A DNA stretch of 8,801 nt from an uncultured Oscillospiraceae bacterium (lineage in GTDB: Bacteria; Bacillota; Clostridia; Oscillospirales; Acutalibacteraceae): contig URNB01000090.1 of NCBI GenBank assembly GCA_900549055.1, positions 1-8,801 of the forward strand, read 5' to 3'. This document shows positions 1 to 5,034 of the stretch, piece by piece. The notes below the pieces were generated by a model. It ran no database searches. It was not told the DNA's origin and saw only the letters and a list, made by a program, of their open reading frames with translations. Position 1 is the stretch's first letter. Every line of letters begins with the position of its first letter. The position numbers and the translations under genes are program-made.

Positions 1-83
1 CCTTTTACCGCCTTGCTTGCGCTTTTTTTTGTAAGGCGACAGCCTTACTGCAAATTTCACGCTTCGCCTTTCGGAAAAAGGCG

Positions 84-232
84 GTTGAGAGAAACTCTTC
101 GACCTTACAAACAAATAATTTTTTGAAAGGGTGCAGACGAAGAACGCAGTAATACTAACGTATTACAAGTGATGAGACAAGAAAAAGCAAAAAATTATTG
201 TTTGTAGGCGTAATGAGTTTAACTCTCGTCAG
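84..232. repeat. Long imperfect inverted repeat, possible MITE-like or structured intergenic element
   Basis: The core arms are CCTTACAAACAAATAATTTT followed by TTG (103-125) and CAAAAAATTATTGTTTGTAG followed by G (188-208). They are reverse complements apart from two single-base gaps. The similarity extends outward: each outer arm contains a GAGAG...AAACTC-type segment (87-97 on the left; 215-226 read in reverse on the right). The centre holds the perfect GTAATAC-TAAC-GTATTAC hairpin, so the whole element could fold into one long cruciform or RNA stem. No transposase is present. The exact ends and any target-site duplication cannot be fixed from one copy. Confidence 0.55.
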
Positions 233-247
233 CCTATATACCGAGGC

Positions 248-276
248 GTGACACTTTTCGCACTTTCGCATAGTAT
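248..276 (+). promoter_or_regulatory. Weak candidate promoter for murA
   Basis: GTGACA (248-253) differs from the sigma-A -35 consensus only at its first base. It is followed, after 17 bases, by TAGTAT (271-276), which matches four of six -10 positions. The spacing is ideal but the -10 is poor. murA may instead be transcribed from a promoter left of the window. Confidence 0.3.
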
Positions 277-277
277 G

Positions 278-299
278 AACTGTGAGAACAGTTTTTATT
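278..299 (+). terminator. Small GAGA-loop hairpin with T-run before murA
   Basis: AACTGT (278-283) and ACAGTT (288-293) form a perfect 6-bp stem closed by a GAGA (GNRA-type) loop, followed directly by TTTATT. The stem has only two G-C pairs, so it would be a weak intrinsic terminator or attenuator. It ends about 9 bases before the murA ribosome-binding site, so it could end read-through from the left or simply be a 5' mRNA stabilising hairpin. Confidence 0.3.
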
Positions 300-315
300 G
301 CGAGAGGGTGACGGG

Positions 316-1572
316 ATGTCAGAAATAATAATAAACGGCGGAAAAAGGCTTTCCGGCAGGGTGAGTGTTCAGGGTGCGAAAAACAGCGTTTTGCCGGTGC
401 TTGCGGGCACGGTGCTCTGCGGCGGGGAAAGCGTAGTACATAACTGCCCGATGCTGTCGGATGTTGAAACCTCGCTTAAAATTCTTGAGCATTTGGGGTG
501 TAAATGCCGAAGAGAGGGCGGCGCCGTTATTGTTGATAGCTCCGGTATTTCAGAGTATGATATTCCCGACAGCCTTATGCGTGAAATGCGCTCGTCCGTT
601 GTGTTTTTGGGTGCGGTCATAGGCAGAATGGGCAGGGCGGTAATAAGCAGCCCGGGCGGCTGTGAATTGGGACCGAGACCTATTGATCTGCACCTGTCGG
701 CGCTGGAAAGAATGGGCGTTACAATAACCGAGGAACACGGCTATTTAAAGTGCACCGCCGAAAACGGATTGCACGGCGCGGAAATACATTTGGGATTCCC
801 GAGCGTTGGGGCGACCGAAAATATAATTCTCGCCGCCGCTGTGGCAGCGGGCGTTACAGTTATCCACAACGCCGCGAAGGAGCCGGAGATAAGCGACCTT
901 GCCGATTTTTTGAACAGCGCGGGTGCAAGGATATCGGGCTGCGGATCGGATACCGTGCGGATAGAGGGCGTAAAGCGGCTCGGCGGCACAGAGCATACTA
1001 TAATACCGGACCGCATAGTCGCCGCAACATATATGGCGTGCGCCGCGGTGACCGGCGGGGAAATAGAGCTTGAAAATGTCATGCCGCCGCATATGGTGTC
1101 GCTGCTTTGGAGCTTTCGCGAGTGCGGGTGCGATATTTCGGTGAGCGGAAAGGGCTTGCGCTTATCTGCCCCCGAACGCCTTCACAGAATTCCTACCCTG
1201 AGAAGTCTTGTCTATCCCGGCTTTCCGACCGATGCAGGTCCTGTTGCGGTCGCAATGCTGGCTTCTGCCGAGGGCACATCGGTTTTCGTGGAGAACATTT
1301 TTGAAAACCGTTACAGATATATAGATGAGTTAAACCGCTTCGGCACAAAAATCAAGACAGAGGGCAAGACCGCCGTAATAGAGGGCGTAGGCGAGCTTTC
1401 GGGAGCGCATGCCAAGGCAACGGATCTGCGCGGTGGAGCTGCGCTTGTGGTGGCGGCGCTTAAAGCGCACGGAGCATCCGAAATAGGAAATACGCACCAC
1501 ATTGAGCGCGGATATGAAAAAATCACCGAGCGTTTGTCATCACTCGGGGCGGATATAAGCTATAAGAGGTGA
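316..1572 (+). CDS. murA: UDP-N-acetylglucosamine 1-carboxyvinyltransferase (MurA)
   Basis: Cytoplasmic enzyme of the first committed step of peptidoglycan synthesis: it transfers enolpyruvate from PEP to UDP-GlcNAc. It is the fosfomycin target. The 418-residue product matches the usual family length. Visible landmarks are the N-terminal KN pair (K22-N23, substrate binding), the PGGC loop with the catalytic Cys (C116) followed by the GPRPIDLHL segment, the FPTD motif (D306, general-base position) and the C-terminal HIERGYE (R398). Each is offset by one from the E. coli numbering (C115, D305, R397). The start is ATG 316, preceded by GAGAGGGTG (300-308); a TTG at 298 is in frame but lies upstream of this site. 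After FPTD the family usually has a Gln-containing stretch; here it reads AGPV. Many Firmicutes carry two MurA paralogues and I cannot tell which this is. Confidence 0.96.
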   Translation: MSEIIINGGKRLSGRVSVQGAKNSVLPVLAGTVLCGGESVVHNCPMLSDVETSLKILEHLGCKCRREGGAVIVDSSGISEYDIPDSLMREMRSSVVFLGAVIGRMGRAVISSPGGCELGPRPIDLHLSALERMGVTITEEHGYLKCTAENGLHGAEIHLGFPSVGATENIILAAAVAAGVTVIHNAAKEPEISDLADFLNSAGARISGCGSDTVRIEGVKRLGGTEHTIIPDRIVAATYMACAAVTGGEIELENVMPPHMVSLLWSFRECGCDISVSGKGLRLSAPERLHRIPTLRSLVYPGFPTDAGPVAVAMLASAEGTSVFVENIFENRYRYIDELNRFGTKIKTEGKTAVIEGVGELSGAHAKATDLRGGAALVVAALKAHGASEIGNTHHIERGYEKITERLSSLGADISYKR

Positions 1573-1579
1573 AATTTTT

Positions 1580-2368
1580 TTGAATACCGAAAACAGGGAT
1601 GATGAATTTTTAAGAAAAAGAAAAGCACGGCAAAGAAAAATACGAAGGCGAAGAATTAAGATTTTTCTTGTTTTATTGCTGCTTTTGGCTGTCGGAGCAG
1701 GAGTTATACTTTCGCTTACCGTTTTCTTCAAAATAGAAAGTATTTCCGCCTCCGGCAGCAGTAAATATTCCGCAGAGGAGATAATCGCCGCGTCCGGTAT
1801 AAAAAAGGGCGATAATCTGTTTGTTTCCTCCGTTAACGATGAAAAGCTTAAACGCAAGCTGCCGTATATCGAAAAAATAACCGTAAAGCGCAGCCTGCCT
1901 GCGACATTCACAATAAAGGTAACCGACGCAGAGGAATATGTCTGCTATTTATCGGGGGATAAATATTACCCCGTGAGTAAATCGGGACGGGTGCTTTCGG
2001 AAACCGATGAAAAGCCCGAGGGCATACCCGAAATCAGCGCGGGCGGGCTTACCTTAAAGGTCGGCAGAAAGCTCACCTTTGCCAAGGAAAAGACCGAAAA
2101 TACATTAAACGAAATTTTTGAAAACGCCGAAAAAACGGGAATCCGCGTCACACGGGTTGATATTACGGACGAGCTTGCTATTACATTAGGCGTTGACGGC
2201 AGATTCACCGTAAATCTCGGAACATCGAATTACATAGACAAAAAATTCGCGCATTTATCGGGTATGATGAAAAATATGGACGCTTCGGCGGCGGGTAAAA
2301 TAAATTTGAGCATGTGGACTCCCTCAAATACAGAAGGAAGCTTTGTTTCGGCGGCTTCGGGGGGATAA
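1580..2368 (+). CDS. ftsQ: Cell division protein FtsQ/DivIB (POTRA domain)
   Basis: Single-pass membrane protein of the divisome. In the FtsQ/DivIB family it bridges FtsL and FtsB/DivIC and acts at the septum outside the membrane. The 262-residue product has a highly basic cytoplasmic tail (about 11-27, including RRRR at 22-25), one hydrophobic membrane segment (about 28-50), then a FtsQ-type POTRA domain beginning KIESISASG (about 50-117), a beta domain (VSKSGRVLSE near 132-141, GIPEIS near 148-153), and a C-terminal segment (GKINLSMW). The start is TTG 1580: the sequence AAGAGGTGA, which also contains the murA stop, gives a Shine-Dalgarno site 8 bases upstream, and no better in-frame ATG lies before the membrane segment. 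The gap to murA is 7 bp, implying cotranscription and coupling. The overall sequence is divergent, as usual for this family; the assignment rests on topology, POTRA pattern and position. Confidence 0.88.
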   Translation: MNTENRDDEFLRKRKARQRKIRRRRIKIFLVLLLLLAVGAGVILSLTVFFKIESISASGSSKYSAEEIIAASGIKKGDNLFVSSVNDEKLKRKLPYIEKITVKRSLPATFTIKVTDAEEYVCYLSGDKYYPVSKSGRVLSETDEKPEGIPEISAGGLTLKVGRKLTFAKEKTENTLNEIFENAEKTGIRVTRVDITDELAITLGVDGRFTVNLGTSNYIDKKFAHLSGMMKNMDASAAGKINLSMWTPSNTEGSFVSAASGG

Positions 2369-2398
2369 AAACCGCAAATTTTGAACAAATTAAAAAAA

Positions 2399-2414
2399 AT
2401 TACAGGAATGTAAT
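2399..2414. promoter_or_regulatory. Perfect 6-bp palindrome upstream of the ftsZ promoter
   Basis: ATTACA-GGAA-TGTAAT is a perfect 6-bp dyad with a 4-base centre, ending 8 bases before the -35 box of the ftsZ promoter. The position suits an activator or repressor operator. It is AT-rich and lacks a following T-run, so it is a poor terminator for ftsQ. No regulator can be named from the sequence. Confidence 0.35.
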
Positions 2415-2422
2415 AAAAAGTG

Positions 2423-2451
2423 TTGAAATTTGAAATCAGATATGTTATTAT
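2423..2451 (+). promoter_or_regulatory. Sigma-A extended -10 promoter of ftsZ
   Basis: TTGAAA (2423-2428), a 17-base spacer, and TATTAT (2446-2451) preceded by a TGT extended -10 element (2443-2445). Each hexamer has one mismatch to consensus. Transcription would start near 2458, giving a leader of about 47 bases ahead of ftsZ, so ftsZ can be expressed separately from murA-ftsQ. Confidence 0.75.
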
Positions 2452-2504
2452 CTTTAAGTGAGTAAGTATAATATCCAATTTACATAAATACGGAGGAATT
2501 CAAA

Positions 2505-3566
2505 ATGCCATTTGAAGTAGCAGAAGATCAAGAGAACGTAGTTCAAATTAAAGTTGTAGGCGTAGGCGGCGGCGGCGGAAACGCAGTAAACCGCATGGTA
2601 GACGCAGGCGTTCGCGGCGTTGAGTTTATCGCTATCAATACCGATAAAGCCGCTCTTATTAAATCAAAAGCCAATCAGAAAATTCAGATAGGTGAAAAGA
2701 CCACATCCGGCATGGGCGCAGGCGGCAATCCCGATAACGGCAGAGCTGCTGCTGAAGAATCCCGCGATGAAATCACCGCGGCTATTCGCACTGCCGATAT
2801 GATTTTCATAACCGCAGGCATGGGCGGCGGAACAGGTACGGGAGCTGCTCCCGTTGTGGCTTCCATTGCCAAGGAGCTCGGAATACTGACCGTAGGTATT
2901 GTTACAAAGCCTTTCGGATTTGAGGGCAAAAAGCGCATGACACAGGCCGAATCCGGCATTGCCGCTTTAAGGGAATGTGTTGACAGCTTGGTAGTTATCC
3001 CCAATGAGCGTCTTAAATTCGTTTCCGAGCAGAAGATTACCTTTAAGAATGCTTTCGACATTGCCGATGATGTTCTCCGTCAGGGCGTTCAGAGCATTTC
3101 CGAGCTTATTAATGTTACCGCGCTTGTTAACCTTGACTTTGCGGATGTTAAGTCAATTATGTCGGATGCCGGCTATGCCCACATGGGCGTCGGCGTTGCC
3201 ACCGGCCGCGATAAGGCGGAGCAGGCAGCACGCGCGGCTATCAGCAGCCCGCTTATCGAAACCTCTATGGAAAATGCGCGCGGCGTAATCATCAGCATTA
3301 CCGGTTCCGATGATATCGGTCTTGAAGAGGTTGAGCTTGCTTCCTCCATCATTTCCGATATGGCTCACCCGGACGCTACCATTATCTGGGGCGCGCAGCT
3401 TGACGATACACTGGAGGATACTATCCGTGTTACCGTTGTTGCAACAGGTCTCGGTGACGATAAGAAAGAGGAAAAGAACAACGATTTGGCTTCTCTCCTC
3501 GGCAACAGCTCTGCCGATGATGACGAGAGCTACAGCGATGTAATCAATTTCTTCAAAAAGGATTAA
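2505..3566 (+). CDS. ftsZ: Cell division protein FtsZ
   Basis: Tubulin-like GTPase that polymerises into the cytoplasmic Z ring and recruits the divisome. The 353-residue product shows the nucleotide-binding start (VVGVGGGGGNAVNRM, about 17-31), the tubulin signature GGGTGTG (107-113), and the T7 loop NLDFADVKSIM (209-219) with the catalytic-type Asp residues D211 and D214. The conserved core ends near VVATGL (about 311-316). Only about 37 residues follow: an acidic/lysine-rich linker and a terminal SDVINFFKKD that loosely resembles the usual D-[IV]-P-x-F-[LI]-[RK] interaction peptide but lacks the proline. The ATG is chosen for the strong GGAGG (2492-2496). The gene has its own promoter and terminator. 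Its isoleucine codons are almost all ATT/ATC, unlike its neighbours, consistent with high expression. No ftsA sits upstream. Confidence 0.98.
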   Translation: MPFEVAEDQENVVQIKVVGVGGGGGNAVNRMVDAGVRGVEFIAINTDKAALIKSKANQKIQIGEKTTSGMGAGGNPDNGRAAAEESRDEITAAIRTADMIFITAGMGGGTGTGAAPVVASIAKELGILTVGIVTKPFGFEGKKRMTQAESGIAALRECVDSLVVIPNERLKFVSEQKITFKNAFDIADDVLRQGVQSISELINVTALVNLDFADVKSIMSDAGYAHMGVGVATGRDKAEQAARAAISSPLIETSMENARGVIISITGSDDIGLEEVELASSIISDMAHPDATIIWGAQLDDTLEDTIRVTVVATGLGDDKKEEKNNDLASLLGNSSADDDESYSDVINFFKKD

Positions 3567-3579
3567 TTTTAATTAGCTT

Positions 3580-3612
3580 AAGGCGCAGTGTTTCACTGTG
3601 CCTTTTGTTTGT
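3580..3612 (+). terminator. Intrinsic terminator after ftsZ
   Basis: AAGGCGCAGTG (3580-3590) pairs with CACTGTGCCTT (3594-3604) over 11 bp with one G-U pair and a three-base TTT loop, followed by the T-rich TTGTTTGTG. It begins 13 bases after the ftsZ stop codon and separates the division genes from the purine operon. Confidence 0.88.
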
Positions 3613-3633
3613 GTCAGATCTTCAAAATGCCGC

Positions 3634-3663
3634 TTGACAAGATTGACGCCGATATGATATAAT
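3634..3663 (+). promoter_or_regulatory. Consensus promoter of the purine operon
   Basis: A perfect TTGACA (3634-3639) and a perfect TATAAT (3658-3663) are separated by 18 bases, with a TGA extended -10 element (3655-3657). Transcription should start near 3670, just before the riboswitch. Such a strong promoter fits an operon controlled after initiation, by conditional termination in the leader. Confidence 0.88.
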
Positions 3664-3680
3664 CAAGTCATACGAAAAAG

Positions 3681-3749
3681 GCTTTTCGGAACTGACGGAT
3701 AAGTGGAGCACCACATGAACCGAAAAGCTTGAATGCCGACCGTCTGGGC
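3681..3749 (+). promoter_or_regulatory. ZTP/ZMP (pfl-type) riboswitch aptamer
   Basis: The leader folds as the pfl/ZTP class expects. P1 is GCTTTTCGG (3681-3689) with CCGAAAAGC (3720-3728), 9 perfect pairs. Inside it lies the conserved AACTGACGG segment (3690-3698), then P2 GTGG/CCAC (3703-3706/3711-3714). After a short linker comes the second subdomain GCCGACCGTCTGGGC (3735-3749), where GCC (3735-3737) pairs with GGC (3747-3749). Its loop bases CCGTC (3740-3744) can pair with GACGG (3694-3698) to form the family pseudoknot. The CCG-C/T-CTGGGCA signature is the hallmark of this class. The ligand is ZMP/ZTP (AICAR nucleotides), which build up when 10-formyl-tetrahydrofolate is limiting. The position between promoter and purE, and the overlap with a terminator, predict an ON switch. 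Confidence 0.93.
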
Positions 3750-3784
3750 ACACTTATCATCTGGTGGGTAAGTGTGCCCTTTTT
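3746..3784 (+). terminator. Riboswitch-controlled terminator ahead of purE
   Basis: GGGCACACTTA (3746-3756) pairs perfectly with TAAGTGTGCCC (3769-3779), an 11-bp stem with a 12-base loop, followed by five T (3780-3784). The 5' arm begins with the GGGCA that completes the ZTP aptamer. Ligand-stabilised aptamer folding and terminator formation are therefore mutually exclusive, so ZMP binding should permit read-through into purE. Confidence 0.9.
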
Positions 3785-3802
3785 GATTTCGGAGGGGATA
3801 AA

Positions 3803-4294
3803 ATGAAGAAAATAGCGATAATTATGGGAAGCGACAGCGATTTGCCGGTTGTAAGAAAAGCGGCGGATACCCTGTCGGCGTTCGGAGTGCCGTTTGAAAT
3901 ACACGTTTTCTCGGCTCACCGCACGCCCGAGGAGGCGGCACACTTCAGCAAGGCAGCGCGCGAAAACGGCTTCGGTGCCGTTATAGCTGCAGCGGGTATG
4001 GCAGCGCATTTGGCAGGGGCTATTGCCGCAAATACTACACTGCCGGTAATAGGCATACCCATAAAATCGGGTAATTTAGGCGGTATTGACGCACTGCTTT
4101 CAACCGTGCAGATGCCTTCGGGTATTCCCGTAGCCACGGTTGCAATCGACGGCGCGGTCAATGCCGCTTTGTTATGCATAGAAATTTTAAGCATATCCGA
4201 CAGTGCTCTTGCCGAAAAACTCGCCGCAAAGCGCAAAGCCGATGCAGAAAAGGTGCTTGAAAAAAATGCGGCAATAGAAAAAGAATTTAATTAA
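3803..4294 (+). CDS. purE: N5-carboxyaminoimidazole ribonucleotide mutase (PurE, class I type)
   Basis: Converts N5-CAIR to CAIR in de novo purine synthesis. The 163-residue product has the family's flavodoxin-like fold markers: GSDSD near the N-terminus (9-13), SAHRTP with the active-site histidine (H39), the AAGMAAHL loop (63-70), and a VQMPSGIPVATVAI segment (102-115) typical of bacterial PurE. The loop continues AHLAG where many class I enzymes read AHLPG. The start is ATG 3803, with GGAGGGG (3791-3797) just upstream; an in-frame GTG at 3764 falls inside the terminator hairpin and is rejected. It is the first gene of the ZTP-controlled operon. The usual partner PurK, which makes N5-CAIR, is not next to it and is not seen in this window. 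Confidence 0.95.
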   Translation: MKKIAIIMGSDSDLPVVRKAADTLSAFGVPFEIHVFSAHRTPEEAAHFSKAARENGFGAVIAAAGMAAHLAGAIAANTTLPVIGIPIKSGNLGGIDALLSTVQMPSGIPVATVAIDGAVNAALLCIEILSISDSALAEKLAAKRKADAEKVLEKNAAIEKEFN

Positions 4295-4308
4295 CGGAGG
4301 AATTCAAA

Positions 4309-5019
4309 ATGGAAAAAACAACACAGCTGTATGAGGGCAAAGCAAAAAAGGTTTTTGCTACAAATGACCCGGATTTGGTGATAGTATCTTATAAAGACGA
4401 TGCCACCGCGCTTGACGGGCTTAAAAAAGGCACAATATCGGGCAAGGGCGTTATAAATAACAAAATGTCAAATTATCTTTGCCGCCTGCTTGAAAAGCAC
4501 GGTGTTCCCACGCACTATGTTGAGGAGCTTAACGACCGCGAAACGGTGGTTAAAAAGGTATCAATCGTTCCGCTTGAGGTTATAATCCGCAATATTTCGG
4601 CAGGCTCGTTTGCAAAGCGCTACGGCGTGGAGGAGGGAATTGTTTTCGCGGAGCCTACCATTGAGTTTTCTTATAAAAACGATGATCTGCACGACCCGCT
4701 TATAAATTCTTATCACGCTTTGGCTTTAGGGCTTGCAACCAAAAAGGAAATTGAAGAAATAAAAGCTATGGCGTTTAAGGTTAACGATATTCTTAAAGAA
4801 TATTTTCTTTCTCTCAATGTTAAATTGGTAGACTTTAAACTTGAATTCGGCAGACTGAAAGACGGCACGATTGTTTTAGCGGATGAAATATCGCCCGATA
4901 CCTGCCGTTTTTGGGACGCCGACACAAACGAAAAGCTTGATAAAGACCGTTTCCGCCGCGATATGGGCGGAGTTGAAGACGCATACAACGAAATGATGAA
5001 AAGAGTTTTCGGCGACTGA
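4309..5019 (+). CDS. purC: Phosphoribosylaminoimidazole-succinocarboxamide synthase (SAICAR synthetase, PurC)
   Basis: ATP-dependent ligation of aspartate to CAIR, giving SAICAR. The 236-residue product has normal single-domain bacterial length. The N-terminal LYEGKAKKVF (7-16) is the ATP-site lysine-rich loop. Both classical family signatures are intact: IVPLEVIIRNISAGS (86-100) and LVDFKLEFG (173-181), followed by LADEISPDTCRFWD (190-203), which carries acidic and substrate-binding residues. The gap from purE is 14 bp. The start is preceded by a strong GGAGG; the 18 bases through the ATG (4294-4311) are identical to those before ftsZ. Confidence 0.97.
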   Translation: MEKTTQLYEGKAKKVFATNDPDLVIVSYKDDATALDGLKKGTISGKGVINNKMSNYLCRLLEKHGVPTHYVEELNDRETVVKKVSIVPLEVIIRNISAGSFAKRYGVEEGIVFAEPTIEFSYKNDDLHDPLINSYHALALGLATKKEIEEIKAMAFKVNDILKEYFLSLNVKLVDFKLEFGRLKDGTIVLADEISPDTCRFWDADTNEKLDKDRFRRDMGGVEDAYNEMMKRVFGD

Positions 5020-5034
5020 TACTTGGAGGCATAA

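Larger units (their letters stand above)
1..315. other. Gene-free, repeat-rich region upstream of murA
   Basis: I see no credible coding sequence here on either strand. The stretch is dense in small dyads: an 8-bp pair ACCGCCTT (7-14) with AAGGCGGT (78-85), a perfect 7-bp hairpin GTAAGGC/GCCTTAC (31-37/42-48), a perfect 7-bp hairpin CGCCTTT/AAAGGCG (65-71/77-83), and a perfect 7-bp hairpin GTAATAC/GTATTAC (149-155/160-166). A run of eight T (23-30) lies before, not after, the first hairpin, so it does not form a terminator on either strand. The larger inverted repeat and the promoter candidate are listed separately. A structured RNA or a small non-autonomous mobile repeat are both possible. 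Confidence 0.7.

Noticed and set aside
31..48. GTAAGGC/GCCTTAC hairpin next to eight T as a terminator
   Set aside because: The T-run precedes the stem on the plus strand and becomes an A-run on the minus strand, so it has the wrong geometry for an intrinsic terminator in either direction.
84..232. CRISPR array or tRNA in the repeat-rich leader
   Set aside because: There are no regularly spaced direct repeats and no cloverleaf with TTCGA-type T-loop in the right place; the structure is an inverted repeat.
298..315. In-frame TTG start for murA at 298
   Set aside because: The Shine-Dalgarno-like GAGAGGGTG lies downstream of it and correctly spaced for ATG 316, which also gives the standard MurA N-terminus and residue numbering.
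745..1092. Minus-strand open frames of 113-115 codons inside murA
   Set aside because: They are antisense shadows of conserved MurA codons with no ribosome-binding site or recognisable domain.
3004..3288. 94-codon plus-strand frame inside ftsZ
   Set aside because: It is an alternate-frame shadow of the conserved FtsZ core with low-complexity Arg/Leu/Pro content.
3643..3648. Second -35-like TTGACG in the purine promoter
   Set aside because: It lies only 9 bases before the TATAAT, far too close; the TTGACA at 3634 has an acceptable 18-base spacer.
3764..3802. In-frame GTG start for purE at 3764
   Set aside because: It lies inside the riboswitch terminator hairpin and would add 13 residues with no family similarity; ATG 3803 has a strong GGAGG.
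3664..3802. PurR-type operator or purine (guanine/adenine) riboswitch in the purE leader
   Set aside because: The conserved bases and pseudoknot fit the ZTP class instead; I see no purine-aptamer three-way junction and no paired PurBox.
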